Positions 46,316 to 60,268 of a stretch of DNA of 64,000 nt are shown one piece after another (the first letter of the stretch is position 1; the number at the start of each line of letters is the position of its first letter). This stretch comes from Symbiotaphrina buchneri (Eukaryota > Ascomycota > Symbiotaphrinales > Symbiotaphrinaceae), in NCBI GenBank assembly GCA_001599915.1, contig BCIG01000005.1, positions 1 to 64,000 on the forward strand, in the 5' to 3' direction. The notes under the pieces are model-generated. The model had not been told where the DNA came from and did no database searches. It saw nothing but the letters and a program-made list of their open reading frames with translations. The translations under genes and the position numbers were made by a program.

Positions 46316-46933
46316 GGAGTTGTTAACATTCTAACCTTTCACCCGGTATCATGTTATGTGCAGCTGCTTGCGTATCAGGAGCCGCATACACCGGCGGCTG
46401 GGTCCGACGCGCTGAAGGTGTGGATCGCTCGCCGCGCCCAGACGAAGCGCACATTCCCCGGTATGCTAAATAGTGCGGTCGGCGGGAGCCTGCATTCTGG
46501 CGAGTCCCTGTTTGAGTGCCTCGTACAGGAGTGCCTAGAGGAGGCATAGCTCCCGAACAGGCTGGTCCGCATGAAAGCTGTGGCCTGCGGCACGGTCAGC
46601 TACTTGCACCTTACGGATGAGCGGTCTGGAGGTGAGTGTGGGCTGCTGTGCCCAGGGGTGCAGTTTACGTACGAGATGAAGCTGCCGGAGGACGTCGTTC
46701 CGGTGCCGGGCGATAATGAGGCAGAGGAGATCACGCTGTTTAGCATTGATGAGCTGAAGACTGCGCTGGGGAAGGGAGAGTTCACCCCGGCTAATGGATG
46801 TATTGTGTGGGATTTCTTCGTAAGGCACGGCATTCCCACTTTCGAGAACGAGAAGGACTATGTAGAGATCGTGGCACGTCTACATCGGCGACATCATTTC
46901 AAGGCGCGTGATTGTTGTTACGATAGACTCTAG
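46316..46933 (+). pseudogene. Nudix hydrolase pseudogene (Tnr3-like C-terminal family)
   Basis: Nudix enzymes cleave nucleoside diphosphates linked to other moieties. The text LKVWIARRAQTKRTFPGML is followed by the Nudix box GGSLHSGESLFECLVQECLEEA, in which the first Glu of the usual REUxEE triad region is kept but the Arg is replaced by Gln (QECLEEA). An in-frame TAG at 46547-46549 follows directly. Homology then continues in the same frame (LPNRLVRMKAVACGTVSYLH, LPEDVVP, IVWDFFVRHGI, DYVEIVARLHRR) to the stop near 46933. The N-terminal part of the family and a clear start are missing. The resemblance is to the Nudix half of thiamine pyrophosphokinase-like Tnr3 proteins. Read-through cannot be excluded. 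Confidence 0.7.
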
Positions 46934-47399
46934 ATTGAATCCCAGCAGAATCTTCAATACCTTTCCGTCACGGTTATTCTGGTGCATCGGCGTTTTTGTT
47001 CTTTTATGATCCGTCGAATTAGGTCGCAGGGTTTGTAGGCATATCTATCGGGCGAGATACAAATGAATTACTTACAGTATCTAGCTAAGAAACTCCTGAG
47101 CTCCTCGCGTGAAACGAAGTCCACGCAGCGCTGAAAATGCACAATATAACAAACGCTTTCATGATAACGGCTGAAGGAGAATTTGATGGAAGCAGCCCAG
47201 CCACGCACGGGATGCTTTAAGCCTTCACCTGGCCTGCTCATCTCCATTGGTCAGACCTTCCCAGCTGAGACCGACCCCTGTCCCAGCCTCCTTGCCAAGA
47301 TGACCCCTCTTTTTGAGGTGCCGGCATCCATAGCCACGTTCTGCGGAGGGAGCCACGCCCGCGTGAGTTGTCAAAAAACACGAATTAGCACGGGACCAC
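46934..47399. other. Gene-free stretch
   Basis: About 460 bp without a credible gene. A 95-codon + ORF (47183-47470) overlaps the next entry in another frame and has no features. Confidence 0.45.
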
Positions 47400-48627
47400 A
47401 TGGGACCGAAAGGCAAAGGACGAGAGCGATCTCCAGCCATACCCTTCGGGGAACCACAACTGGTGCGTGAAGAGATTGTTAGGTTTGATACGCACTCAGC
47501 GGAGGCGTTGGCTGGTAGTTCGAACTTGCAATCGCCATATGTATACCATCACCTGCCGGAAGTGCATCTGAATCGAGATGAAGGAATGCAGGATGACGGC
47601 CACGGCTCATCGGGTGGGAACACCCAGCGTGAAGGGACTGGCAAGAAGGACAGGCTTTGGAAGAGGTTCAAGACCCTAGCCGTGCAGGGAGACCAGGGGT
47701 CTTCGGGTGTTGAAAAAGAGGCAGGTCGAATCTCCGCGGTTGCTGAAGTTGGTATACCAATGCAGGATGTTGGAGCGGGACACACGTCTCAACAGGGTTG
47801 GGAAGGTGAAACGCCTGAGCGGGAATTAAATACAGGGCCGTTTATCATCGATGGAGTGGTTATCGATACCCTCCGAAGTCCTCCAGCCAGAGCAGAAAGC
47901 TGCTTCCAGGAGCACATCAAGCCTATCCTGGATGAAAAAGTCAATCATTGGGTACATGAACACGACGGGACGAGTTGGTCTACAGAGATGGCTCTGGCAA
48001 CGGACGGCGACGATCTGAGTCGGGAGGGGAATAGGACTTTCAAGCCGACTATCATCGTTAGATGTTCAACGGCGTATGGGAAAGAGAAGATTCTGGGCGA
48101 GCTGAAGCGACGATCGATTCGAGAATGGCTGGAAGCATATGGTTATCCCTATCGGGTCGTGCGAACCGATGATATCTCACCACTGTAAAGGGGCAGGCCC
48201 GCTTCGTTCTCTGGGTCTTGCGTCAAAGCCGCTACCAGACCCGCTCTGCGGGTTGAGGCTGCAGGTTTCAAGGAACGGGAAACAACATGGCGGGGCATTC
48301 ACACTGGGAGGCATGATCCATGTTGGCGACAAGGCTTACGGCCTGACGGTAGGTCACTATCTGGGGCATGTTACGGCCACATATCCGAGCTCCATTCCAC
48401 CGAGGCTGGTTTGTCACAATGCAGAAGGGAGGCAGATCGGGCGGCTGTCTCGGTACGCCCTCAGCTGGATCCTTACGTATACAGACAAGGCGGCCGGCAC
48501 GGGCTTGATGGAAACTTTCAAGCCTCCACCTAGCTCTGACTGGGCGCTGATTAGTATGGGAGGGCTCTGGAGACCTAACTTTGTAGAATGGAAACACCAA
48601 AGGATTCAGGACGAAGGCCGAAGTTGA
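47400..48627 (+). CDS. Unrecognised fungal protein with a trypsin-like segment, frame disturbed
   Basis: I do not recognise the family with certainty. The first part (47400-48188) encodes a hydrophilic, Gly/Glu-rich protein of 262 residues. Its ordered C-terminal portion (TIIVRCSTAYGKEKILGELKR) resembles segments that precede protease-like domains in some fungal proteins. The second part (frame from about 48139 to 48627) reads GGAFTLGGMIHVGDKAYGLT followed by VGHYLG. A glycine-rich strand followed by LTVGH is reminiscent of the catalytic-His strand of chymotrypsin-fold proteins. The two parts are in different frames and meet near 48180, so an unseen intron or a frame break must lie there. The end at 48627 seems early for a full protease domain, so the gene may be truncated. 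It neighbours the NLR. Confidence 0.45.
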
Positions 48628-49127
48628 GATTCAGCGACAGCCTCTATAGAGCAAGAGTGTGCTGTGCCCTGAAAGGCTTTTGCATGAATCGGTTATTCTT
48701 CAGAATGACGTTTTGCTGAGATCCTGTCTGAGGGTCTACCATAGCATCCTACACATCCCTTCCTCGAAAGCTCCGCAAGTTGCCGGGAGTAGCCGCTCCA
48801 AGCGCCGAGAAATGACGGCAACGAGCGACGGCCCCGCAGATAAGCATCTCACCGGTGGTAGGCTAACTCGCCTGTTCCAGCTTAGCCACAGATAAAGTCC
48901 CAGTTTACTTACCCACACCGATCGTTTGATTGGCGGGATATCCCGATGACTTTTGCTCGTTCGGGTATTCGGCACAAAGATAGCCAAAATCTCACTTCCG
49001 GGGCGAGATACGCTTTGCTCATTCCCGTTCTTCTTTCAACTACAACACCATTACGACAGTTGCGAGGACACACTAGAGCGAGATAGCGGCCCTTCATGCA
49101 CAATCTCGCCAGTCGGTATCTACGAAT
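48628..49127. other. Intergenic region
   Basis: About 500 bp upstream of the monocarboxylate-type transporter and presumably its promoter. Short ORFs on both strands lack features. Confidence 0.45.
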
Positions 49128-50699
49128 TTGAGGATGTCGAGTGCGGACGTACTCCACGGCACTCATACTGGCCAAGGGGATGAAGGCGTGACGCACAACC
49201 CCGCTACAGAAGAGGACGCTTCCAGCACGGCGTCCTCGCACAACGACGGCTCCTCCTCGAACAAATCCTACAACAACGTCGAGATCGCCTTCAACCCCAT
49301 TTTCGACGCCGAGAAGAACGAGCACGACGACGCGATCAACACCATCCCTCTGCAACCCGTGACCCGGGCACAAACCAACCGATCCAGCATCCTCCAGAAA
49401 ACCCTCTCGCGGCTCTCCACCAAGAACATCGACCCAGGCCCACCTCCCGACGGCGGCGTGAAAGCATGGACGCAGTGCGCGATGGCGCACCTCGTCATCT
49501 TCAACACGTGGGGGTACATCAACAGCTTCGGGGTGTACCAGGCGTACTACACCTCCGCACTAGGTGTCTCGCCAAGCGCCATCTCGTGGGTCGGCAGCGT
49601 GCAGGTGTGGCTGCTGTTCTTCCTGGGCGCGTTTAGCGGCCGCGCGCTGGATGCGGGCCTGTATCGTCCGACGTTTGCCGTCGGCATGGTTATCCAGTGC
49701 TTGGGTGTGTTCATGACGAGTCTGTGTACCCAGTACTGGCAGCTGTTCCTGGCGCAGGGCGTGTGCACGGGCATTGGCAATGGCATCATTTTCACGCCGA
49801 CGGTTGCGCTGGTGAGCACGTATTTTAAGGAGAGGCGGGCGTTCGCGCTGGGCTGTGCGACTGTGGGAAGCGCGACGGGGGGAGTGGTGTTCCCGATCAT
49901 TGTACGGCAGCTGCTGCCGAAGGTGGGATTTGCGTGGACGGTGCGCGTGCAGGGATTCGTGATGCTGGGATGCCTGAGTGTGGTGCTGGCGTTTGCAAGG
50001 CCGCGCTTGCCGCCGCGGAAGAGCGGCCCGATCGTCGAGTGGCAGGCGTTCAGGGAGAAGCCGTATGTGCTGTTCTGCGCGGGCAGCTTCCTGATGTTCT
50101 GGGGGCTTTACTTTGCATTCTACTACGTGAGCCATCCTCTCCAACCTCCGTGTTCACAACCAGCTTCGTATGCTAACACTTCCCAGCTCGCCTCCTTCGC
50201 GCAATCCGTCATCGGGCTCTCCTACAACGACGCCCTCATCCTCCTGCTCATCCTCAACGGGGTCGGCGTGCCCGCGCGTCTCCTCCCGCAACTTCTCGCC
50301 GACCGCACCACCGGCGCATTGAACATGTTCATCCCGTTCGTGCTGCTCTGCGGGGTGTTGATGTACATCTGGGCCGCCATCAGCTCCGTAGCGGGGCTAT
50401 ACGCGTTCGCATGCATCTACGGGCTCGGCGCCGCGGGGCTGCAGTCCCTGTATCCGACGTGCCTGGGCGCGCTGACGCACGACGTGCAGAAGCTCGGCGT
50501 GCGCATGGGCATGGTTTTTAGCATCAATAGCTTTGCGTGCCTGACGGGACCCCCGCTTGGAGGCGCGCTCGTGAGTGCGATGGATGGACGGTATCTTGGG
50601 GCACAGGTCTGGGCGGGAAGCTCGATTGCGCTTGGTACGGTGTTGCTTTGTTGGGCGAGGGTGAGTAAGACGGGGTGGAAGTTGTTGGTTAAGGCTTGA
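49128..50699 (+). CDS. MFS transporter, monocarboxylate-porter type
   Basis: A 12-helix membrane carrier of the fungal MCT-like group. After a long polar N-terminus (residues 1-105, many Ser/Asn) comes PPPDGGVKAW, the conserved pre-TM1 motif of monocarboxylate porters. NTWGYINSFGVYQAYY, FFLGAFSGRALDAGLYRP, GIGNGIIFTPTVALVSTYFK and GCLGALTHDVQKLGVRMG-like text follow. A 60-nt intron (50127-50186, GTGAGC to CCCAG, with a GCTAAC branch) has no stop and is a multiple of three, so the naive translation carries 20 foreign residues (VSHPLQPPCSQPASYANTSQ). Removing it joins FAFYY to LASFAQSVIG, as in relatives. The second in-frame Met (MSSADV, residue 3) may be the true start. The substrate is unknown; the group includes transporters of organic acids and riboflavin. 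Confidence 0.87.
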   Translation: MRMSSADVLHGTHTGQGDEGVTHNPATEEDASSTASSHNDGSSSNKSYNNVEIAFNPIFDAEKNEHDDAINTIPLQPVTRAQTNRSSILQKTLSRLSTKNIDPGPPPDGGVKAWTQCAMAHLVIFNTWGYINSFGVYQAYYTSALGVSPSAISWVGSVQVWLLFFLGAFSGRALDAGLYRPTFAVGMVIQCLGVFMTSLCTQYWQLFLAQGVCTGIGNGIIFTPTVALVSTYFKERRAFALGCATVGSATGGVVFPIIVRQLLPKVGFAWTVRVQGFVMLGCLSVVLAFARPRLPPRKSGPIVEWQAFREKPYVLFCAGSFLMFWGLYFAFYYVSHPLQPPCSQPASYANTSQLASFAQSVIGLSYNDALILLLILNGVGVPARLLPQLLADRTTGALNMFIPFVLLCGVLMYIWAAISSVAGLYAFACIYGLGAAGLQSLYPTCLGALTHDVQKLGVRMGMVFSINSFACLTGPPLGGALVSAMDGRYLGAQVWAGSSIALGTVLLCWARVSKTGWKLLVKA

Positions 50700-52175
50700 G
50701 AGAGGCGGCACTCGGCGGGGTCCGCGAGGGAGAGAGTCTTGCCTGGCGTGTTATGGATGGCGAAGTCATATCTGGAAGTCGGCGGCGATAGGTGAAGACA
50801 TTGATCGGCATTGTGCATTTTGAGCGCTGCGTTGATTTGGTAATATGGTAATATACTCAGGAGTTCTTTAGGTTGAAAACTTCAGAGTAGTGTAGCAGCT
50901 CTTGTTCATCTCACATGATGGGCTCATGACTGTCTTGCTAGGAATGAGAGAGTCGATCTGTCCAGATCTAACATGTGAATGCTCGTCTCTATCTCGATTA
51001 AAAACTGGATGAATCAAGTATTAGTAGCAGCCGGGGCTGAATAAGAAGCATCACTTCTTCTAGCTATAGGAATTGATGTCCATCAACGTAATCGTCATTA
51101 TATATATACAGCAGAGACACTGTAAACATGTCTTTCCATGTTGTATAACATACCTTGTTTCTTTCTATTAATTTGTCAAGAGAACCTATGAAACCTGCGG
51201 TAGCAGCTTGAGATACTAGTATGACCTCTGACCTCCATCTGATCAGTACCATTACCTAAGCAGACCGGTGTCAACCCCTCGCTCTGTATCAGAATGCTTG
51301 CTTGTTTCCCTCGGCAAATCGTGACATAAGCCCATGGTGTAACCTTCCCAGCTCGGCCGTTCTCCAGATAACCAACCATCAAGCCATCCTCCAAGCCCAT
51401 CAATGCGGGATTTTTCTAGCGCATCCTTCCCGTCGTCCTAGCGTGACCACCATCTGATAATCCAAGGGCGGAAATTACGTATTTCCAGTGGGCAGAACCG
51501 CCCTCCTGCCTGTTCCAGCTAGCGCTTCTGGGCAGTTAGTGCTTGACCGGCGGCTGGCTGATGCTTGCCTAATGCTTGTCCAATGCTTGTTAGGCGCCGT
51601 TGATCCATCTCACCGGCAGAGACCGCGGGTAGCTGGTGCCTTTCGGGCCAGCCCTTGTGCGAACGGATACCGTACTTTGCTGTGCCAGCTGCCAAGTGGG
51701 AAACGGGCGAGCTGGCCTCGGAACATGGGACGCCGTACTGGGCCCACATCGCTCCCACGACATCACGAGAAAACCCAGCTCGCCAGCCAGGATTGACCTG
51801 CAGCTTCCCCATCCACACTAGCTCTATCTTGCGTCTCGCGAGCTGGTGCGGCGTCATGTTTCGTCCTACCACTTCTGGCCTGGGGAGTTACGACGGGGCG
51901 ATGGCGGTGGTGCGGCCGACTTGCCGGATTGGGCTGCTTCATCTACCCTTGTCAAATATTCCTTATCTGGCCAATATCGAGCGCGAATACGAAGTAATGG
52001 CGTTGTGTAATCTAGGGAACCCTAACGATAGGTTGCTCTCCTGATCGGGGTGTTGCATCATAAATGAGCCGTGAGTTCCCCCCTGCTTGCATTCATAGGA
52101 GGTTTGCCCCCATCTTCGATTTCGCACTCCAATCTTCTCACCAACTGTCGACTGAGTCCCATAGTAGCCGCCAAC
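50700..52175. other. Gene-free stretch
   Basis: About 1.5 kb. The left part (50820-51180) is AT-rich with a TATATATATA run near 51100. The right part has Gly/Ala-type short ORFs on both strands (51488-51872) without domains. It should contain the OPT transporter's promoter. Nothing else was recognised. Confidence 0.45.
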
Positions 52176-55104
52176 ATGGCTACTCACAGGCCGACATATC
52201 ACCGCGCCGACACGGATGCGGGGATCCCGCTGAAGGACATTACTCCTGCCGAGAGCCGACAGTCGCCGCCAGAGTTGGCTGGAGATAGCAAGACGGGCCT
52301 TCCGGACGCCAAGGTCGACGCCTTGCCGCATTATGATGGAGAAGAGTATGCGCCGGGGGAGACAAAGGATGTGTCTACAGCCGAGGATCTGGTTACACAG
52401 GTCATCCACGTCGAGGACGACCCTAGCATCAATCCGTGGACATTCCGCATGTTCTTTCTGGGTACGTCGGAACAGAACGCCCTTGCTTGATCACGCCCCA
52501 TAATGTGTTCCTCAACGTGAAGACTCGAGTTGCCAATACTGATCGTGATGCAAAGGCACCGGACTCGCCGTCTTCGGCTCCGTCCTGCAGGAGATCTTCT
52601 ACTTCAAGCCACAAACCATCTACGTCTCGGTCGTGTTCCTGACCGTCATCGCGTATGTGCTGGGCGAGGCCATGGCAGCCGCCATCCCGCGACGGGGCGC
52701 CATCGGACGCTTCCTCAACCCCGGCCCCTTCAACGCAAAGGAGCACGCGGGCGCGGCGTTGATGGCTTCCGCGGCAGCGCAGTCCGCACTGGCGACGCAA
52801 GCGCTGGCCGCACAGCAGCTTTTCTACGGCGGATACCCCAGCCACGCGGCGGGAATCTTCATCACGATCTCGTCGCAGATGATCGGCTACGGTATCGCAG
52901 GCCTGTTGCGCGAGGTCTTGATCCACCCGACGAAGATGCTCTGGCCGATGAATCTGCCCGTCAGCACGCTGCTGGAGTCGCTGCATAGAGATAAGAGGGA
53001 GACGAAGCAGCGGCTGAAGATCTTCTATATCATTTTCGCGGCGATTTTTGTCTGGGAAGTTGTGCCGGAGGTAGGTTGAGCTGGAGATTTACTGGGGCAG
53101 TGTGGGCAGTGTTAACGGGTGGCTAGTATATGTTCACGGTCCTGGAAGGGGTTTCCATCTTCTGCCTTGCCAACCAGCACAGTCTGGTCTTCACCAACCT
53201 TTTCGGTGGTGCATCCGGAAATGAGGGTCTTGGATTCTGTACGCCCGCCTCTTTAACCCAGTTATTCCAAGTCAACTAACGCCAGTGTCAGTATCGCTAT
53301 CCTTCGACTGGCAATACATCGCCAGTCTCGGCTCACCCCTCTGGTACCCTCTCTACGCCCTCACAAACACCTTCATCGGGTACCTGGGATGCATCATCCT
53401 CTTCATGGGGATCTACTACGGGAACATCTGGCGCTCAAAGGACTTCCCCTTCCTCGCCCAAGAACTCTTCGACGGGTCCTCCAACACCACCAACTACGTC
53501 GTCTACAACCAAATGCTCATCATGAACGCCAACCACGAGATCGACCCCACCCTTCTAAAAGCGCAGGGCATCCCCTGGCTGACAGGAACCTACGTCGCGT
53601 ACCTGATCACGAGCAACATGGGTCTCACCGCGACTTTCACGCACATGCTGCTCTGGAACTACAACGACATCAAGCAAGGCTGGGCGTGGACCTCGCCGTC
53701 CAACCTTCGAAAGCTCTTCACCGGGTCGTTCTGGCGGTTCTGGGAGAACGTGGAGACGCCGTCGGAGCGAGCGGCGCGCAAGCTGAACGACCCGGAGCTG
53801 GATCCGCATTATAAAGTCATGCTGCGGAATCTTTATCCGGAGTGCCCCCAGTGGTGGTGGGGTGGTGTCCTGGTGGCGGCGTGGGTTATTGGGATTTCGT
53901 GCTTGTATGCGATGAAGTCCACGCTGCCGTGGTGGGGGTATATTATCTCGAATTTGCTTACGACGCTGTTTATGCTCTTCTTTGGTGCGCAGTATGGCAT
54001 TACGGGGTTTCAGTTTAATGTTCAGCCGATCTGTCAGATGTTGGCTGGGTATATGTTCCCGGGGAAACCGTTGGCTAGTACGTGCCCTTCGTCCTTCCTG
54101 CGTGTGCTTTTCATCGCCGCCAACATCATCGACCAATCCGCCTTCCCTGACACTGAATTTGCGATGAAGCATCACCAACCTACTATCAATCCTCTTGCTA
54201 ACCGGTACTCCCAGATCTATATTTCACATGCTACACCTACAACGCGCTACAAATGGGGCAAGTCCTGGCGCGGGACCTCAAGCTCGCACAATACGTGCAC
54301 ATCTCGCCACGCTGCACCTTCACCGTGCAAGTGCTAGGCTGCTTCGTCGGCGCCGTGATGAACTACGTCATGATGCTAACGTATCTCCATCCCTCCCCTC
54401 TCTCCTATCTCCTCACTGACATCTCACAAGCATCGTGCAAAACCAAGCCCCAATCCTAACCTCCATACAAGGCAGCAACATCTGGTCCGGGCAAAACATC
54501 CAGCAATTCAACACCCTCGCCATCGCGTGGTCCATCGCGAAGGACATGTTCAGCGTCGGCGCACGGTACCAGTGGGTGACCATCTCGTACCTACTCGGCT
54601 TCGCGGTCCCATTGCCGTTCTGGATCCTGAACAGATACTACCCGCACCGGGTATTCTCGTACCTGAACATGAGTATTATATTGTGGTATATGGGCTGGCT
54701 GTTCGTGGGGATCAACGCGAGTATTCTGAGTTATTTCCTGCTGGGCTTTGGCGCCCAGTGGTGGCTGAGACGATATCATCCGCAGCTGTTTGTCAAGTAT
54801 AATTACCTGGTTAGCGCGGCGCTGGATGGCGGCACGCAGGTCCTGGTGTTTATTCTGACGTTTGCGGTTTTTGGGGGCAGTGGGAATGCGGTGGCGTTTC
54901 CGTAAGTGGGATCCTTTTTGCGCTTTTTTGTTTTTTCTTTTCCCCCTTGTCTTCTAGTTTCTTTCCTCCTCTGTCTTTGAGGGTGAAACACTGAGCGCAT
55001 GCGTGTGACTGACTTCTGCTGCTTCCAGAACCTGGGTCGGGAACCCGGACACAAGCGTCCACAACCTCGACTACTGCATGGTCAACCAGGCCAACAATGG
55101 TTAA
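52176..55104 (+). CDS. Oligopeptide transporter, OPT family
   Basis: Imports small peptides (possibly glutathione or modified peptides) with protons. The start at 52176 gives a polar N-terminus, then the pre-TM1 text DDPSINPWTFRMFFLG. After an intron follow LAVFGSVLQEIFYFKP, LNPGPFNAKEHAGAALMAS, a family signature, and TKMLWPMNLPVSTLLESLHR. Later exons give NLFGGASGNEGLGF, SFDWQYIASLGSPLWYP, the NLYFTCYTYNALQMGQVLA part and GSNIWSGQNIQQFNTLAIAW. About six introns are needed, at roughly 52460-52553, 53072-53130, 53239-53284, 54075-54215, 54382-54430 and 54902-55028. The last one leads to TWVGNPDTSVHNLDYCMVNQ and the stop at 55102-55104. Overall about 800 residues and 14-16 helices, normal for the family. 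Confidence 0.9.
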
Positions 55105-55459
55105 GCCCTCCCACAGGGTTCGGCCTCGGGGTTAGACTAGGAGGTAGTTCATGAGTGGCATGCCCCGGGGAGAGGAAGCAGCTGGACAGGATGGGAGAGT
55201 GCGGGAGCGGGGGACGAAGCTCCAGTCCTTCTACACTATGCGTATCCCTTATTGAATCGATATCGTAGCCTGTAAACCAGGGACGGACCCAGGGGTTTCC
55301 ACGACGTCTGGCATAACATGAGCGACGATATCCAATCATGACTGTTGTAATACAGAAATGGGGACCCAGAACCAGCCCAGCCCACCATCGAAAACAAAAG
55401 CAATACCGAGACCCAGTCACGCCTCCCCAAAACGCGAATATAAAATCCCCCACCAGCCA

Positions 55460-56658
55460 CTACTCCACCGCCTCCTTCGCCAACTGCACGAAATCTACGC
55501 CCGCCGCATCCAGATTCGCATGTCCCTCTGGTCCATCCCACATCATGACGCCCCCAAACGCCGCCTGTCCCAACACCGGCGCCAAATCCGCCGCCAGATC
55601 ATCACCAGAGACATAGCCACTACCCCCTCCACTCCACGCCAGGACGCCGGCCAGCATGCGGCCATCCACCACAGAATTGGCGGCGATGTCCTGGGCCCAC
55701 TCCAGCGCGATGGAGTCGAAGTAGCTGGTGCCGATGTCGCAGTAGTTGTTATAGAACTGCGGCCACACGAAGTCGCACTCGTACAGCGCGGCGGCCGGGA
55801 TCGAGGCGTCGGGTCGTGGGCATTGCGGTGCCGCGGACAGGTAGTATGGCTTGGAGGCGCTGCTGAAGAGCGACCGCAGCGCGACCGCGAAGGTCCCGTA
55901 TGAGGTTGGGTCGTTGGTTTCGTTGTCCACTGCGACGTGCGAAAGTCAGCACGTTGCGGTCCGTCGCATGAATGAAAAGTGAGGATAGGAAGGGAAGGGA
56001 AACGCACTATCGATCCCATCAACCTGCACATCACCAAACGGTCTTAAGCCCTCATCGGACGGCGTGCCCGCGCCAAACAGCTCCCACAGCTGCGTCGCAA
56101 ACGCGGTCGCCTGCGCGTCGTCGGTGAACGTCGAGCCGCCCGTGGCGCCGCCCAGCGACAGCAGCACGGGCTTGCCCAGCGCCTGGCAGGCCGTGATCTG
56201 CGACGCAAGGTCTGGGCAGTAGAGTAGCCCTGAGGCGCCGGCGTCGATCTGCGCTTGCGACTGCCCCCCGCAGGCGGCGCCGAAGTTCACCGTAGGGTAC
56301 CCGCCCGGGCCGGAGAATTCGGTCACGAAGGCGAGGATGGCGATCTGGGGAGGGAGCGTGAGCGGTCGCTTTGTTTTGGGGGTTTGGGGGAGGGCGGTAA
56401 GGAAGGAAGGGGGAAACATACGTCGACGTTCGAGTCCTGGCATTGGGCCAGGAGGGAGGTGGACCCTGTGATATCGGTCTGCCCGAAATAGACGGCGACA
56501 TTGTCCGAGGCTTTGGCGTTGAACGTGTAGCGCTTCTCGAGCGCAGCGCCGGCGGCTTCGGGTTGGTAAGGGCGTGCGGCGCTGGGGTGCAACAATGAGG
56601 TAAAAGCAATGCAGAACGATAGCGCGCGGCTGAGAAGGAGGGACTTGGTCAGAGCCAT
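55460..56658 (-). CDS. Secreted GH18 chitinase (class III type)
   Basis: Hydrolyses chitin in the cell wall or outside the cell. The start at 56658 opens a signal peptide (LTKSLLLSRALSFCIAFTSL) and a possible Kex2 site (LEKR). The barrel begins with NVAVYFGQTD and continues after an intron with IAILAFVTEFSGPGGYPTVN, PVLLSLGGATGGSTF (strand 3) and FGDVQVDGID. The catalytic motif is completed across the next intron (GTGCGT near 56009 to CGCAG near 55930): DGIDMDNE fits DxxDxDxE with the acid Glu intact. The last exon, TSYGTFAVALRSLFSS to FVQLAKEAVE, includes PYYLSAAPQCP and VWPQFYNNYCDIG. About 350 residues and no chitin-binding or GPI region, so probably an endochitinase of the plant/fungal class III group. 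Confidence 0.9.
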
Positions 56659-58432
56659 TGCGGGTGGTAATGAGTGACGAAAGCAAAACTCAAGCAGGTG
56701 AGTATAAATGAAGGAGAGGATGCTATACAGCGAAGCAATTGGACACACGAGAGAGAATGTGATTATGTGAAGCAAGAAGACCAGGGGCTCTCCCTATATA
56801 GCTTCAATTGCGCTGCCCCATCTCAGGAGTCGACAGCCATGCGAGGCCCCTCTTCCATCAAGACCACCATCATTGGCAAGTGTTGTTGAAGCTAGCTAGG
56901 ACACTAGAGCCCCATGGACGAGTAACGTTCCCGTCAAGCCACCTCCAGGGCGTACGTGAGGGCCAAGGCTGCAAGGGTGCGCCGCTCCCGCCGTTAGCCC
57001 CCTTTCTTCGCACCCCGCAAGCTTTTCCATCAGAGTCCAAGACTCAAATCTGCGAGTCTTGGCTTCTCAAAACCGCCATCGAAAAGCATCACGACCCTTC
57101 TCGGAGATGAAAGTGTGAAGTAGGGGATGGCATTTCGCTAGGTCGTACGATCGTAGGTGCGGCTTGAAGGGCTGATTGGTGGAAAAGAAGAGATTGGCGT
57201 AACGTTACATGGCCAATCAGGAGCCGGGATCTCGCGCTGGGAGGAGCGGCCGTATCTGGATTTCGCAATAAGGGGTTATTTATCCGTGGCCCCGTCAAAG
57301 AAATCATATCCTCGCAAAGGGCGTATATGCTTCTCCGAGACTAGTCGATTGATTCTGGTTGATTATTGACGGGTACCTGTTACGTTACTGAATAGCCCTG
57401 CCTCTGTGATGAGCAGCAGCGACGTTTGGCACCGGCCACAGAATATGAAACGCTAACGTCAAGGGTCCAGGGTTGAGAATGCGGAGTGGGCCCACCTTAC
57501 TTGCTTCCTTGCCTGCAGAGAAAGGGACGGTCTCCAATGCCTAGAGAGCGGACGCGCACTTTTTAATAAGTCCAGCTGCCCTCGTCGAGTTTTCAGGTAC
57601 CATCAGCTTATCATTGGCTGGCCACGGGATTCAGGGGTTGCGGAATGCTTAACTGCAGAGCTTGAGTGAGGGGCATGTCTCCGCAGACGGATAAGATCGA
57701 CGAGGGATTCTGCAGGTGATTGATATTGCGTGTTGTGCTTGGTATAGCCAATAGTGCTCGATGTTGGTAAAGGGGGCTTTCAAAATCTAAGCTTCGATAA
57801 GGAAACGTACCGCCACAGCCGCCGCCATTGAGCAGGAACGAAGCTCCAATAACGCTGCGGTGGCCTCTCCACGACCAGTAGCATTCACCAGCCGGCCCTT
57901 TCACCGCCGTGTTACAGTAGGACTGCACCGTAACGTTCCCCCAAAGACCGACTCACGATGCTACCTACGTTATTGCTGGTTGATGTGCTTCCCGAACCAC
58001 AGGGTAGTCTATCTGCTCGAGTCTCCCTTGTGTGTAGTCCTAGAGCTGTGGGCACAGGGGTTAGAGATAGACATGCGTATTTAAATTGGCTCTCTGCGAC
58101 TGTGATATGCTTGAATTTAGGTTGAAGGAGTGTAGAGAAGATTAAGTCATCCGTCCGGCAAAGCCAAGGCAGGGAGAAAAGCACTGTTGTAAAGACTGTA
58201 AGCATCGGGGAGGTGACCACAACGTGGCTGGATCATCGTAAAGAGCGACCATAAACTTCAAAATGCGTACAGAACACCAGGAAAAAAATTTGTAGGTCTG
58301 CGGGGTGGACGTATACACCACCCCTGCTGTGCCGCTCACTCACTGCCACAACACCCACACACCCCTGCACTCCACCACGCATCACGAATGACGAGGCACG
58401 CGGAGTCAGAAAAGCTAGAGCTCAAGCTAGAG
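56659..58432. other. Gene-free stretch upstream of the chitinase
   Basis: About 1.8 kb between the chitinase 5' end and the 3' end of the methionine aminopeptidase gene. It holds the chitinase promoter. Many short ORFs are present (for example 57611-57928 and 57912-58220, minus), none with domains. No repeats were recognised. Confidence 0.45.

Positions 58433-60268
<1,836 letters not shown>

Noticed and set aside
50127-50186. 20-residue insert in the monocarboxylate-type transporter as a real loop
   Set aside because: It has perfect intron ends and a GCTAAC branch, and removing it restores family sequence in the middle of a helix.
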